Origin: Cellvibrio sp. 79 | Lineage (GTDB): Bacteria; Pseudomonadota; Gammaproteobacteria; Pseudomonadales; Cellvibrionaceae | Direction: 5' to 3' | Assembly: GCA_003056245.1 (NCBI GenBank) | Contig: MVDH01000001.1 | Location: 801,679 to 865,678 of the forward strand | Length of the DNA stretch: 64,000 nucleotides | In this document: in pieces, positions 54,510-64,000 of the stretch | Numbering within the stretch: position 1 is the first letter of the stretch | Layout of the letters: each line of letters opens with the position of its first letter | Position numbers and translations under genes: made by a program | The notes under the pieces: generated by a model | What the model was told of the DNA's origin: nothing | What the model saw: the letters and a program-made list of their open reading frames with translations, nothing else | Database searches by the model: none

Positions 54510-55001
54510 ATGAAGATGGCAACTGATTTAGCAAAAAATAAGAGTACGGATGATCCGGTATTACAGTGGGTGACCTTTCGTTTGGACGGGGAAACCTACG
54601 GCATTAATGTAATGCAAGTTCAGGAAGTACTCCGTTATTCGGAAATTGCGCCGGTGCCCGGCGCGCCATCTTATGTGCTGGGAATTATCAATTTGCGCGG
54701 TAACGTTGTGACTGTTATTGATACCCGTCACCGTTTTAATTTATCCAGCGGTGAAATTACTGACAATACCCGTATAGTAATCATCGAAACAGATCGTCAC
54801 GTTATCGGTATTTTGGTGGACAGCGTTGCCGAAGTGGTTTACTTGCGTCAGTCAGAAATTGAAATGGCACCTAATGTTGGCAATGAAGAAAGCGCGAAAT
54901 TTATCCAGGGCGTCTGCCACAAAAATAATGAATTATTGATTCTCATCGACTTGAACAAGTTACTGACCAGCGAAGAATGGTCAGAGCTTGAAGACGTTTA
55001 A
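54510..55001 (+). CDS. cheW: Chemotaxis adaptor CheW
   Basis: The 163-residue CheW couples receptors to CheA. Typical parts are VTFRLDGETYGINVMQVQEV, PSYVLGIINLRGNVVTVID and the closing LIDLNKLL. A ribosome site (GAGGAAT) precedes the ATG; an ATG two codons later is possible. It follows parP by 106 bases and may have its own promoter, but none is clear. Confidence 0.96.
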   Translation: MKMATDLAKNKSTDDPVLQWVTFRLDGETYGINVMQVQEVLRYSEIAPVPGAPSYVLGIINLRGNVVTVIDTRHRFNLSSGEITDNTRIVIIETDRHVIGILVDSVAEVVYLRQSEIEMAPNVGNEESAKFIQGVCHKNNELLILIDLNKLLTSEEWSELEDV

Positions 55002-55043
55002 TTTTTTACTGAAGTTTATGGATACGAGCGCCGGAATAACCTG

Positions 55044-55430
55044 ATGACATTGTTGGAAATTGGTTTACTTGTTTGTTTGGTGATAAGCGCGATTGCTCTT
55101 GCGATTGCGCTTTTTACATTTAAGCGTTTGCGTCAGCAAGCGCTGGATACTGAAAAATTAATCCAGCGATTAACGCGTGAAGTTGCTGCTTCCAGTAGCG
55201 GCTCTGTCGGGATGGGGCAACGTTTGTTGGCGATGGAAAAACGCTTACAAACATCTGGCGATAAAAAACCGGAAAAAATCGACTACTACAATGACGATGA
55301 ATTCCAGCCTTATTCACAGGCGGCGCAAATGTTCAAAATGGGAATGGATGCCGACGAAGTTGCACGACGCTGTGGTTTGTCGCGTGCCGAAGCCTCCTTG
55401 TTGGAGATGATGCAAAAATCCAGTCGATAA
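55044..55430 (+). CDS. DUF2802 family protein
   Basis: The 128-residue protein has an N-terminal membrane helix (about 3-25), a coiled-coil segment and a C-terminal small helical motif, QAAQMFKMGMDADEVARRCGLSRAEASLLEMM (in two parts), resembling a helix-turn-helix. It occupies the same place as PA1465 after cheW in pseudomonads. Its function is unknown; a structural or regulatory role in arrays is possible. Confidence 0.88.
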   Translation: MTLLEIGLLVCLVISAIALAIALFTFKRLRQQALDTEKLIQRLTREVAASSSGSVGMGQRLLAMEKRLQTSGDKKPEKIDYYNDDEFQPYSQAAQMFKMGMDADEVARRCGLSRAEASLLEMMQKSSR

Positions 55431-55450
55431 ATTAACGCGTTTACGATTCC

Positions 55451-55486
55451 AATAAAAAAGGAGATCAGGTGATCTCCTTTTTTATT
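55451..55486. terminator. Bidirectional intrinsic terminator
   Basis: A perfect 17-base-pair stem, AATAAAAAAGGAGATCA with its complement, has an A-run on one side and a T-run on the other. It closes the chemotaxis run and the convergent yciK operon. Confidence 0.9.
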
Positions 55487-55506
55487 GGTTGATATTTTAT
55501 GGGTAA

Positions 55507-56259
55507 TCAATATTGGAATGATTGGCCGCTAACACCCAATGAATCATCACTCAATAAATAAACGTAGGATGGCATTAATTTATCGGGTGTTTTTACGGTC
55601 TCAGGATCTTCTGCGGGATACGCAGCCGCGCGCATCGCAGTGCGGGTTGCACCGGGGTTTATGCTGTTAGCGCGAATACGCGTTGCGCCTTCCAGTTCAT
55701 CATGCAATGTCTGCATAAAATTTTCAGCAGCGGCTTTGGATGCAGCATACGCGCCCCAGAATGCACGGCCTTTAAACGCAACGCTGGAACTGGTAAAGAG
55801 GATGCTGGCATTGTCCGAGCGTTCGAGCAACGGCAGTAATGCCTGGGTCAACATAAAGGGCGCGTTGACGTTAATCTGCATGCAGCGCAACCAGGCGTTA
55901 ACCGAATAATTCGCAATCGGTGTACGTTCGCCCAAATCAGCTGCATTAAATAAAATGCCGTCCAGCTTGCCGAAGGTATCTTCAAGCGCATTACACATAT
56001 CGTCGTAATCTTTTTCCACTGCGCTCTCAAAGTTTATTGGATAAATTGCAGGTTGCGGATATTCCTCAGCTTCAATTTCGTCATAAACCTGCTCGAGCTT
56101 GCTCATGGTGCGACCAGCTAAAATCACAGTAGCACCGCACGCAGCAAATGTTTTTGCAGCGATTTTGCCGATGCCATCGCCTGCGCCAGTCACTAAAATA
56201 ATTTTGTCAGCGAGCGATTTGGGATGGATTGCGTAATCTGTCGGGATTTGAATCGTCAT
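55507..56259 (-). CDS. yciK: Short-chain dehydrogenase YciK
   Basis: The 250-residue SDR has the cofactor loop TGAGDGIG near residue 25, an N-A-A-D motif in place of NNAG, and the catalytic SSS...YAASKAA pair near 150-165. The starting MTIQIPTDYAIHPKSLAD matches YciK. It is the last gene of the mtaD-ubiG-mupP-yciK run. The substrate is not known. The ATG at 56259 is chosen by homology; 56310 would overlap mupP. Confidence 0.92.
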   Translation of the reverse strand: MTIQIPTDYAIHPKSLADKIILVTGAGDGIGKIAAKTFAACGATVILAGRTMSKLEQVYDEIEAEEYPQPAIYPINFESAVEKDYDDMCNALEDTFGKLDGILFNAADLGERTPIANYSVNAWLRCMQINVNAPFMLTQALLPLLERSDNASILFTSSSVAFKGRAFWGAYAASKAAAENFMQTLHDELEGATRIRANSINPGATRTAMRAAAYPAEDPETVKTPDKLMPSYVYLLSDDSLGVSGQSFQY

Positions 56260-56269
56260 GGTTTTCCTA

Positions 56270-56938
56270 TCACAAATATTTTTCAACAATCGGCCAGATT
56301 TCATCGGCATGATTTACGTAGTAATCGGCATTCCAACTGGCGGGGTCTTCATTTTCATCAACATAACCATAGGTTGCTGCAATGGTGATGCTACCCGCAC
56401 CTTTGCCGCAATCAATATCGCGTTTGTGATCGCCGATATAAATAATTTCTTCCGGGCTGCAATTAAGTTGTTTGCCAGCAAGAAATAAAGATTCAGGATC
56501 AGGTTTGCTGCGCGATACGTGATCGGGGCAAATGACGCTAAGCGGGGCAGGGTGGATATTTAATGCGGCCATTAAAGGCAAGGTGTAAGTTGCCGGTTTA
56601 TTCGTGGCGATGCCCCACACAATATTGTTGTCTGCCAATTTATCCAGCAATGCAGAAATTCCCGGAAAGGGTTTGGTGTATACCGCGATGTGCGCTAAAT
56701 ACAATTCCAGCAAGCGTTGGCGCAATGGTTCGAACTGTTCATTACTTTCTTCAATACCAAATGCCAATTTAATCAGCGCTTTTGAACCATTGGACACGCC
56801 AGCGCGAATGGTTTCTGCGGATAAAGTCGGTTGATTTTGTTCGGCAAGTAATTGGTTTACCACTACGATGAAATCCGGTGCGGTATCCAGCAGGGTTCCA
56901 TCGAGGTCAAACATCACTGCGCGTATAGGCTTTGCCAT
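56270..56938 (-). CDS. mupP: HAD phosphatase MupP (N-acetylmuramic acid 6-phosphate phosphatase; Gph-like)
   Basis: The 222-residue HAD hydrolase has the nucleophile motif VMFDLDGTLLDTAPDF (Asp near 10-12), motif III lysine in RSKPDPESL, and motif IV YIGDHKRDIDCG. Beside ubiG and yciK in pseudomonads this enzyme is MupP, which recycles cell-wall muramic acid; it was earlier labelled phosphoglycolate phosphatase. The synteny favours MupP. Start overlaps the ubiG stop as TAATG. Confidence 0.9.
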   Translation of the reverse strand: MAKPIRAVMFDLDGTLLDTAPDFIVVVNQLLAEQNQPTLSAETIRAGVSNGSKALIKLAFGIEESNEQFEPLRQRLLELYLAHIAVYTKPFPGISALLDKLADNNIVWGIATNKPATYTLPLMAALNIHPAPLSVICPDHVSRSKPDPESLFLAGKQLNCSPEEIIYIGDHKRDIDCGKGAGSITIAATYGYVDENEDPASWNADYYVNHADEIWPIVEKYL

Positions 56939-57642
56939 TATTCAACAACCTTTTTGGCGTGGATCAAATAATTAACACTCACGTCATTAGCATCGAGTTT
57001 GTAATGTTTGGTGAGCGGGTTGTAGGTCATGCCGGTAATTTCTTGCAGCTCAAGACCGGCAGCACGCAACCATTGTGCTAATTCAGAAGGACGAATAAAT
57101 TTGCTGTATTCGTGAGTACCTTTAGGCAAGAGCTTTAAAATATATTCTGCGCCGAGAATGGCAAACGCGTAAGCTTTCGGATTGCGATTGATGGTAGAAA
57201 AATAAACATCGCCACCATCTTTTACTAACTGAGCGCAAGCTTTTACTACGGATGATGGATCAGGAACATGTTCCAGCATCTCCATACAGGTAACTACATC
57301 AAATGCGCCGGGCATTTGCGCTGCTTTATCTTCAGCGGTTATTTGTTCGTAATTGAGTGCGACACCGGTTTCCAATGCGTGTAAGCGTGCAACCGATAAT
57401 GGTGCTTCGCCCATATCGATGCCGGTAACCTCTGCACCGCGCAGCGCGAGTGATTCGGCAAGAATGCCACCGCCACATCCCACATCAATTAATTTTTTTT
57501 GCGCGACGGGTGAACGTTGATCGATAAAATTGGCGCGCAACGGATTAATGTCATGCAATGGTTTGAATTCGCTGTTTTTGTCCCACCAGCGGCTGGCGAG
57601 TGCTTCAAATTTTGCTATTTCGGCAGTATCGACATTGGCCAT
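56938..57642 (-). CDS. ubiG: Ubiquinone biosynthesis O-methyltransferase UbiG
   Basis: The 234-residue methyltransferase has SAM motif [17 protein letters not shown] near residue 50, and [19 protein letters not shown] at the N terminus is the UbiG signature. It carries out both O-methylation steps in ubiquinone synthesis. It lies 20 bases after the deaminase gene on the same strand. Confidence 0.96.
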   Translation of the reverse strand: MANVDTAEIAKFEALASRWWDKNSEFKPLHDINPLRANFIDQRSPVAQKKLIDVGCGGGILAESLALRGAEVTGIDMGEAPLSVARLHALETGVALNYEQITAEDKAAQMPGAFDVVTCMEMLEHVPDPSSVVKACAQLVKDGGDVYFSTINRNPKAYAFAILGAEYILKLLPKGTHEYSKFIRPSELAQWLRAAGLELQEITGMTYNPLTKHYKLDANDVSVNYLIHAKKVVE

Positions 57643-57662
57643 AATGTTTATCTCTTTTTAAT

Positions 57663-58991
57663 TTAATGAGTGGCAATTTGTTTTCGCCACCAATTGGCTT
57701 TGCCTAGAATTTCACGCTCATTGAGTGTTTGTAATTCGCGATTTTTGAGCAGGCATTTTCCCTCTACCCACACGTGGGTGACCGCTTGCCCTGAGTGGGT
57801 ATAAACAAGTTGCGATGCAGGATTGTAAACCGGTTGCATGGCGAGTTCGCCCAAATCGATAGCAGTAATATCAGCGGCTTTGCCAATTTCCAGGCTGCCG
57901 ATATGCTCCTCCAAACCGAGTGCCTTGGCCCCATTAAGGGTGGCCATTCGCAACGCAGTATGGGCGCTCAGCGCTGTGGCATCGCCGGCAACTGCTTTAG
58001 CAAGTAATGCGGCGGTTTTAACTTCGCTGAATAAATCCAGGTCATTATTGCTGGCAGCACCATCGGTGCCTATCGCGACATTGATTCCTGCTTTCAATAA
58101 ACGATCAACCGGGCAGAATCCGCTTGCCAGTTTCAAATTGGATTCCGGGCAGTGAATTACATGCGCACCGCTGGCTTGCAACAGGCTTATATCGCTGTCA
58201 TCAATTTGCGTCATGTGTACAGTTTGGGTAAGCGGTGAAAGCAAACCCAAATCCATCAGGCGCTGGCTCGGTCTGCATCCGTATTGCTTGATCGAGTCGC
58301 TAATTTCCTGCGCTGTTTCATGCAGGTGGATGTGGATCGGCATATCCATTTCGTGGGCCAATACGGCGATTTTTTGCAATGGCGCATTGGACACGGTATA
58401 GGGCGCATGGGGGCCAAACGCGATATTGATTAAATGGTTGCTGCGAAATGTATCGTGCAGGCTTAATCCCTTGGTCAGGTATTCGTCGGGCCCCAAACCC
58501 CATGCGGTAGGAAAATCCAGAATAGGGAAGGCCAATTGGCAGCGTATGCTTGCATCCAGGCAAGCTTGCGCGGCTTGTTCGGGATAGAAATACATATCGG
58601 CAAAACAGGTAGTGCCGGTTTTAATCATTTCGGCGATGGCCAAATCAGTACCATCGCGTACGAAATCCTCACTTACCCAACGACCTTCGGCGGGCCAGAT
58701 ATGATCGTTAAGCCAGGTGTGCAACGGATGATCGTCGGCATATCCGCGCAATAAACTCATCGCAGCATGGCCGTGGGCGTTTACTAGCCCAGGGATTACC
58801 GCGTGGCTGCCGAGGTTAACAATTTCGCGCGCGGTATAGCGCTGTTCAGCACCTTCAGCAGGAATAATTGCCAGTATTTTTCCCTGATGAATTGCCAGGG
58901 CGCAGTTTTCCAGTATTCGGTTTTCGGGAATTACCGGGATGATCCAGCGTGCTTTAATGAGTAAATCAATATCAGGCAGGGTAGTAGACAT
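57663..58991 (-). CDS. mtaD: TRZ/ATZ-family amidohydrolase (5-methylthioadenosine/SAH deaminase type)
   Basis: The 442-residue metal-dependent hydrolase has VNAHGHAAMSLLRGYADD (H-x-H metal site near 70), IHLHETAQEI, HCPESNLKLASG and GTDGAASNNDLD (metal aspartate). Such enzymes deaminate 5-methylthioadenosine or S-adenosylhomocysteine. In P. aeruginosa the matching gene (PA3170) sits in the same order beside ubiG. SAH removal would fit with the neighbouring methyltransferase. Confidence 0.92.
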   Translation of the reverse strand: MSTTLPDIDLLIKARWIIPVIPENRILENCALAIHQGKILAIIPAEGAEQRYTAREIVNLGSHAVIPGLVNAHGHAAMSLLRGYADDHPLHTWLNDHIWPAEGRWVSEDFVRDGTDLAIAEMIKTGTTCFADMYFYPEQAAQACLDASIRCQLAFPILDFPTAWGLGPDEYLTKGLSLHDTFRSNHLINIAFGPHAPYTVSNAPLQKIAVLAHEMDMPIHIHLHETAQEISDSIKQYGCRPSQRLMDLGLLSPLTQTVHMTQIDDSDISLLQASGAHVIHCPESNLKLASGFCPVDRLLKAGINVAIGTDGAASNNDLDLFSEVKTAALLAKAVAGDATALSAHTALRMATLNGAKALGLEEHIGSLEIGKAADITAIDLGELAMQPVYNPASQLVYTHSGQAVTHVWVEGKCLLKNRELQTLNEREILGKANWWRKQIATH

Positions 58992-59323
58992 AATGAACAG
59001 TCAGGATGAAAAGCAGGGGCGGACAGTATACTGGAATGACAGGCTTCGGCCATGCCCGATTTTGGTATTTCACGGATTGTGATTTTGGTGGTGAGAATTG
59101 ATTCCGTATCTGCATTACCAACAGATTTTATGGTACCATCGCGCCCCTGAATTGTGCCTTAGACGCATTTTTAGCCAACCCGCTACTAGGGTAGCCGTTT
59201 TTGCCTCTAACCGATTAACGCCCAGTTACGGCGCTCTGCGCATAACCGTGATCGACACTGCCAATTTAATTAACCCAAGTAAAACTAGCCGAAGCCTTAA
59301 TAAAAAAGGAAAGCTGTATTCCC
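58992..59323. other. Divergent intergenic region between mtaD and gyrA
   Basis: The 332-base region should contain the divergent promoters of gyrA and the mtaD operon. No convincing -35/-10 pair could be assigned by eye. An element TATGGTACCAT near 59130 is a possible -10 region for gyrA. No gene is evident. Confidence 0.4.
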
Positions 59324-61963
59324 ATGGTCGAATTCGCCAAAGAAATATCACCGGTCAGTATTGAAGACGAACTCAAGCAGTCCTACCTCGATTACGCCAT
59401 GAGCGTTATTGTGGGCCGCGCTTTGCCCGATGTGCGCGATGGCTTGAAACCTGTACACCGTCGTGTGTTGTTTGCGATGAGCGAACTGAACAACGATTGG
59501 AATAAGCCTTATAAAAAATCTGCCCGTGTGGTGGGTGACGTAATCGGTAAATATCACCCGCATGGTGACTCTGCGGTTTACGACACCATCGTCCGTATGG
59601 CACAGTCATTCTCCCTGCGCTACATGCTGGTTGATGGTCAAGGTAACTTTGGTTCGATTGACGGCGATAACGCAGCAGCGATGCGTTATACCGAAATCCG
59701 TATGGCTAAAATCGCCCATGATTTATTGGCTGACCTGGATAAAGAAACTGTCGATTTCGTGCCTAACTATGACGGCACCGAGCAAATTCCGGCAGTGTTG
59801 CCGACCCGTATTCCCAATTTATTAATCAATGGTTCCTCTGGTATTGCCGTAGGTATGGCAACCAACATTCCACCACATAACTTGAAAGAAGTTGTTCAAG
59901 GTTGTTTGGCGGTTGTTGATAATCCGGACGTCACCATCGATGAGCTGATGGAATTTATTCCAGGTCCGGATTTCCCGACCGGTGCAATTATTAATGGTCG
60001 CGCCGGCATTGTTGAAGCTTATCGCACTGGCCGTGGCCGTGTGGTAATGCGTGCAAAAGCAGACATCGAACGCGATGATAAATCCGGCCGCGAAACCATT
60101 ATCGTTACTGAAATTCCGTATCAGGTTAACAAAGCCCGCTTGATTGAACGCATTGCCGAATTGGTTAAAGAGAAGAAAATCGAAGGCATTAGCGAACTGC
60201 GCGATGAGTCTGACAAAGATGGCATGCGCATTGTTATCGAAGTTAAAAAGACCGAATCAGGCGATGTACTGCTGAACAATTTGTTTGCCCAAACCCAATT
60301 GCAAACAACCTTCGGTGTAAACATTGTTGCGTTGGATGATGGCCAGCCAAAAATTCTGAACCTGAAAGAATTACTGGTAGCTTTTATCAAACACCGCCGT
60401 GAAGTTGTTACTCGTCGTACCGTCTATTTGTTGCGCAAGGCGCGTGAGCGTGGCCACATCCTTGAAGGTTGGGCCGTTGCCATTTCCAGCATTGATGAAG
60501 TGATTGATTTGATCAAACGCTCATCGTCACCTGCTGAAGCAAAAGAAGGTTTGATTGCGCGCGGTTGGGATGCGAGCGCCATGACGCCATTTGTGGAGCG
60601 CGCGGGTAAAGATGCTTGCCGCCCTGAAGATCTCGGTCCTGAATTTGGAATCCGCGATGGCAAATATTATTTGTCTGCTGAACAAGCGCAAGCAATTCTG
60701 GATTTGCGCTTGCATCGCCTCACCGGCATGGAGCATGACAAAATCCTTGCCGAATACGAAGAGAAATTGGCGCAAATCGCCGAGTTCCTCGAAATCCTTG
60801 GCAATGCAGTGCGCTTGATGGAAGTTATTCGCGAAGAGTTAACGCAAGTTATCGCTGACTATGGCGATGCTCGTCGCACAGAAATTATTGCTTCTACGCT
60901 TGATTTAACGACTGAAGATTTAATCAACGAAGAAGATCGCGTAGTTACGATTTCTCATGGCGGTTACGCGAAAAGCCAGCCACTGGCTGATTATCAAGCC
61001 CAGCGTCGTGGCGGTATGGGGAAATCGGCAACTGCTGTAAAAGATGAAGATTACGTTCAACACCTTTTGATCGCCAGCACTCATGACACAGTTCTATTGT
61101 TCACGAACGCCGGTAAGGTTTACTGGTTGAAGGTTTACATGATTCCGGTGGCGGGGCGTCAGGCGCGCGGCCGTCCGGTGGTGAATTTATTGCCGTTGGA
61201 AGAGGGTGAGCACATTACCTCTATTTTGCCGGTTAAATCGTACGACGATGATCATTTCATTTTCATGGCTACCGCTAACGGCACTGTGAAGAAAACGGCA
61301 TTAACGCAATTTGCGCGTCCGCGCAGCGTTGGTTTGCGTGCGATTGAATTGGATGAAGGCGATACGTTGGTCGGCACTGCAATTACTAACGGTGCATCCG
61401 ATGTAATCCTGTTCTCCAGCTCCGGTAAAGCCGCGCGCTTCCGTGAATCACAAGTTCGTGCAATGGGCCGTACTTCACGCGGCGTTCGTGGTATTCGTTT
61501 GGCTGAAGGTCAGCGTGTAGTGAGCATGGTAATTCCATTGGCTGGTGGCCAGGTGCTTACTGTGAGTGAGAATGGTTATGGCAAGCGTACTGAAGTTGGC
61601 GAGTTCCCGGCGAAAGGTCGTGGTTCGCAAGGTGTAATCGGCATGCAAACGACTGAGCGTAACGGTCAGTTGGTTGGTGCAGTGCAAGTATTTGATGGCG
61701 AAGAAATCATGCTGATTTCTGATCAGGGCACCATGGTTCGCACTCGCGTTGATGAGGTGTCTGTGCTTAGCCGTAATACCCAGGGTGTTCGCCTGATCAA
61801 GTTGAAAGACGGCGAGCGCATGCAAGGCCTGGAGCGTATAGAAGAAAGTGCTGATGAAAACGCCAAGCGTGAATTAGCCAATGCAGAAGGCGGCGAAATC
61901 GAAGAGTTGCCAGATGATGTAGCAGGAGATAATGCTGCTACTGATGACTCTTCAGACGAGTAA
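59324..61963 (+). CDS. gyrA: DNA gyrase subunit A
   Basis: The 879-residue GyrA has the breakage-reunion domain with the catalytic tyrosine in [14 protein letters not shown] (near 122) and the quinolone region [18 protein letters not shown], with Ser and Asp at the positions equivalent to E. coli 83 and 87. The C-terminal pinwheel repeats include the GyrA box QRRGGMGKS. The tail is acidic. It begins 332 bases after the divergent mtaD and lies just before pheA, as in Pseudomonas without serC. Confidence 0.98.
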   Translation: MVEFAKEISPVSIEDELKQSYLDYAMSVIVGRALPDVRDGLKPVHRRVLFAMSELNNDWNKPYKKSARVVGDVIGKYHPHGDSAVYDTIVRMAQSFSLRYMLVDGQGNFGSIDGDNAAAMRYTEIRMAKIAHDLLADLDKETVDFVPNYDGTEQIPAVLPTRIPNLLINGSSGIAVGMATNIPPHNLKEVVQGCLAVVDNPDVTIDELMEFIPGPDFPTGAIINGRAGIVEAYRTGRGRVVMRAKADIERDDKSGRETIIVTEIPYQVNKARLIERIAELVKEKKIEGISELRDESDKDGMRIVIEVKKTESGDVLLNNLFAQTQLQTTFGVNIVALDDGQPKILNLKELLVAFIKHRREVVTRRTVYLLRKARERGHILEGWAVAISSIDEVIDLIKRSSSPAEAKEGLIARGWDASAMTPFVERAGKDACRPEDLGPEFGIRDGKYYLSAEQAQAILDLRLHRLTGMEHDKILAEYEEKLAQIAEFLEILGNAVRLMEVIREELTQVIADYGDARRTEIIASTLDLTTEDLINEEDRVVTISHGGYAKSQPLADYQAQRRGGMGKSATAVKDEDYVQHLLIASTHDTVLLFTNAGKVYWLKVYMIPVAGRQARGRPVVNLLPLEEGEHITSILPVKSYDDDHFIFMATANGTVKKTALTQFARPRSVGLRAIELDEGDTLVGTAITNGASDVILFSSSGKAARFRESQVRAMGRTSRGVRGIRLAEGQRVVSMVIPLAGGQVLTVSENGYGKRTEVGEFPAKGRGSQGVIGMQTTERNGQLVGAVQVFDGEEIMLISDQGTMVRTRVDEVSVLSRNTQGVRLIKLKDGERMQGLERIEESADENAKRELANAEGGEIEELPDDVAGDNAATDDSSDE

Positions 61964-61982
61964 TCAAGCGAGGCGATTATTC

Positions 61983-63092
61983 ATGTCATCTGAAAAAACT
62001 GAAGCAGAAAAACTCCTGGAATTGCGCAATAAAATTGATGCAATTGACGATGAGATTGGCCGGCTGATTTCAGCACGTGCATCTTGTGCCCAGGAGGTTG
62101 CTGAAGTTAAAAAGGCCAGTCTTCCAGAAGATGCCAGTATTCTTTTTTATCGCCCGGAACGTGAGGCCCAGGTCTTGCGCAAAGCGATGGAGAATAATAC
62201 TGGCCCCTTGAGTAACGAAGAGGTTGCGCGGTTATTTCGCGAAATTATGTCTGCGTGCCTGGCGTTGGAAAATCCAGTCAAAGTGGCTTACCTCGGCCCG
62301 GAAGGCACTTTTACCCAGCAAGCGGCATTAAAGCACTTTGGTCATTCCGCCGTAGTCATGCCATTTTCTGCCATTGATGAAGTGTTTCGTGAAGTGGAAG
62401 CAGGTGGTGTGAATTATGGTGTTGTGCCGGTAGAGAATTCTACGGAAGGTGTGGTCAATCACACGCTTGATAATTTTATGGGTTCCAATCTTAAAATTTG
62501 TGGCGAAGTAGAGTTGCGCATTCACCATAATTTGATGGTATCTGATGTTACCAATGTGAGCAGCATCAGCCGTATTTATTCGCACTCCCAGTCGCTGGCC
62601 CAGTGCCGCAAATGGCTGGATGCGCATTATCCGAACGCCGAGCGCGTGGCGGTGAGTAGTAACGCTGAAGCGGCAAAACGTTTAAAAGGTGAGTGGAACG
62701 CGGCTGCTATCGCTGGTTCTATGGCGGCGGAATTGTACGGTTTGAAAATGATCGCCGAAAAAATTGAAGACCAGCCTGATAACTCCACACGCTTTTTAAT
62801 TATCGGCCAGCAAGCTGTGCTGCAAAGTGGTGTTGATAAAACCTCTATTGTCGTTGCCATGCGTAATGAACCGGGCGCTTTGCATAATTTGCTTGAGCCG
62901 TTCCATCGCCACAATATTGATCTCACTCGTGTGGAGACACGTCCATCGCGTACTGGTGCGTGGACTTACGTATTTTTTATTGATTTTGTTGGCCATGTAG
63001 ATGACCCTCTGATTAATGCGGTGATGAAAGAAGTGGCTTCTCGCTGTGCTGATTTAAAATTGCTCGGCTCATACCCTAAAGCGGTGTTGTAA
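61983..63092 (+). CDS. pheA: Bifunctional chorismate mutase/prephenate dehydratase (P-protein)
   Basis: The 369-residue P-protein has an AroQ-type chorismate mutase (residues about 8-95, LLELRNKIDAIDDEIGRLI), a prephenate dehydratase domain (VAYLGPEGTFTQQAALKHF, VPVENSTEGVVNHTLD, STRFLIIG), and an ACT regulatory domain (EPGALHNLLEPF) for feedback by phenylalanine. The ATG at 61983 is the family start; the frame upstream overlaps gyrA. It is 19 bases downstream of gyrA. Confidence 0.96.
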   Translation: MSSEKTEAEKLLELRNKIDAIDDEIGRLISARASCAQEVAEVKKASLPEDASILFYRPEREAQVLRKAMENNTGPLSNEEVARLFREIMSACLALENPVKVAYLGPEGTFTQQAALKHFGHSAVVMPFSAIDEVFREVEAGGVNYGVVPVENSTEGVVNHTLDNFMGSNLKICGEVELRIHHNLMVSDVTNVSSISRIYSHSQSLAQCRKWLDAHYPNAERVAVSSNAEAAKRLKGEWNAAAIAGSMAAELYGLKMIAEKIEDQPDNSTRFLIIGQQAVLQSGVDKTSIVVAMRNEPGALHNLLEPFHRHNIDLTRVETRPSRTGAWTYVFFIDFVGHVDDPLINAVMKEVASRCADLKLLGSYPKAVL

Positions 63093-63097
63093 TTTAT

Positions 63098-64000
63098 ATG
63101 TCGACACCCTTGATCAATAAATTTGTTGTGGTCGGGATTGGCCTGATCGGTGGAAGCCTTGCTAAAGGTTTAAAACAGCGGGGCGCGTGCGCAGAAGTTA
63201 TCGGGATTGCACGTAAGGCTGAAACTTGTACGGAAGCAGTAAATTACGGCATTGTTGATCGTGGTTATACGTCATTACAGGAAATTGCCCATGAGCTTGG
63301 TGCTGGCGATATTATTTTTATTGCGGTACCGACGCTTTCGGTAAATTCAGTCTTTGAAGAAATCAAACAGTTTATTTCTGCTGATGTAACCATCACTGAT
63401 GGCGCAAGTGTTAAAGGTAGTGTGCAATTGGCCGCCGAAGCGGTGTTTGGAACTGTTCCTCCGCAATTGGTGTTGGGGCATCCTATTGCGGGTTCTGAAA
63501 AAAGTGGTGTTACTGCTGCTAACCCTAATTTATATGAGCACCATCGCGTTATTTTGACTCCACTCGAAACTACTAACCATACGCATGTAGAGCTAATCAC
63601 TTATATGTGGCAGGCGGTGGGTGCAGAAGTATTATTTATGTCGGTGGAGGAGCACGATGAGGTTCTCGGAGCTACCAGCCATTTGCCACATGTCATTGCA
63701 TACTCACTCGTGGATACCCTTGCCAGGGATATTAATAACCCTAATATTTTTCGTTACGCAGCTGGCGGTTTTCGCGATTTCACCCGCATTGCGTCCAGTG
63801 ATCCAGTGATGTGGCATGACATCATGCGTGCGAACAAGTCAGCGATCTTGAAGTCGATGGATTTATTTATTGATAACCTCGCCCGTCTGCGCACAGGAAT
63901 TGAACAAGGAGATAGCAATTATTTGTTGGATGTATTTAGTCGTGCAAAGGAAGCCCGTGATGAGTTCACGCTAATGCTTGCCAAACGGCAGGCGCCTCCC
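63098..64000 (+). CDS. tyrA: Prephenate dehydrogenase, 3' end outside window (possibly fused to AroA)
   Basis: The frame opens at an ATG five bases after pheA and stays open for 301 codons to the window end. The NAD-binding loop VVVGIGLIGGSLAKGL, the substrate segment LGHPIAGSEKSGV, and GATSHLPHVIAYSL match TyrA. In Pseudomonas this protein continues into EPSP synthase (AroA) as one polypeptide, but the junction would lie beyond this window, so the fusion cannot be tested here. Confidence 0.92.
   Translation, partial: MSTPLINKFVVVGIGLIGGSLAKGLKQRGACAEVIGIARKAETCTEAVNYGIVDRGYTSLQEIAHELGAGDIIFIAVPTLSVNSVFEEIKQFISADVTITDGASVKGSVQLAAEAVFGTVPPQLVLGHPIAGSEKSGVTAANPNLYEHHRVILTPLETTNHTHVELITYMWQAVGAEVLFMSVEEHDEVLGATSHLPHVIAYSLVDTLARDINNPNIFRYAAGGFRDFTRIASSDPVMWHDIMRANKSAILKSMDLFIDNLARLRTGIEQGDSNYLLDVFSRAKEARDEFTLMLAKRQAPP

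Noticed and set aside
1-64000. CRISPR arrays, rRNA or tRNA genes, insertion sequences
   Set aside because: No regularly spaced repeats, cloverleaf sequences, rRNA signatures or transposase genes were recognised on reading both strands.

Overview
The window looks like a chromosomal segment of a polarly flagellated gammaproteobacterium of moderate GC. The flagellar/chemotaxis gene order (fleSR, fliEFGHIJ, fliK, fliLMNOPQR, flhB, flhA, flhF, fleN, fliA, cheYZAB, motCD, parC-parP-cheW) and the mtaD-ubiG-mupP-yciK / gyrA / pheA / tyrA block follow the Pseudomonas arrangement. The truncated TonB-dependent receptor with a carbohydrate-type leader, and the protein families seen, suggest Cellvibrionaceae, most likely Cellvibrio. 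This is an inference from gene content, not a computed placement. No rRNA, tRNA, CRISPR array, insertion sequence or prophage was recognised.

Layout. 1-5.1 kb holds the end of ung, a decayed TonB-receptor gene that keeps its leader, the DEAD-box helicase deaD, a DUF188 protein, a predicted two-HTH plus nuclease protein, and a HIT hydrolase. 5.1-16.7 kb is an accessory region rich in membrane and small-molecule enzymes. It contains a CbiM-like permease, a membrane sulfatase-like protein, and a divergent cluster (glycosyltransferase and methyltransferase against a RibD-like reductase, an MDR dehydrogenase and a PTPS/QueD-like protein). It also contains an NhaD antiporter, a CDP-alcohol phosphotransferase plus YbhN-type membrane protein pair, and a GDT1/MneA manganese exporter behind a yybP-ykoY Mn2+ riboswitch.

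16.8-55.4 kb is the flagellar and chemotaxis supercluster. Sigma-54 promoter matches precede fleSR, fliE, fliK, fliL and possibly flhA. Sigma-28 (FliA) promoter matches precede cheY and parC. These fit a FleSR/RpoN-to-FliA hierarchy. Several items are inserted in the backbone: a partner-switch module (STAS protein, response regulator-PP2C-kinase fusion, Hpt protein) between fliJ and fliK, a secreted esterase-like gene between flhB and flhA, and an opposing periplasmic-binding-protein gene between motD and parC. CheA carries three strong and one degenerate copy of a short acidic/helical motif ahead of its dimerisation domain. These are good candidates for the docking segment used by the ParC/ParP polar-array system encoded just downstream.

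55.5-64 kb is housekeeping: yciK, mupP, ubiG and a TRZ/ATZ-type deaminase on the minus strand, then gyrA, pheA and a prephenate dehydrogenase reading off the end, which may continue into aroA.

The most interesting unexplained system is the divergent pterin-like cluster at 7.5-11.7 kb. Other items worth attention are the riboswitch hairpin that reaches the mneA start codon, the predicted nuclease at 3.8 kb, the partner-switch module and the CheA repeats.
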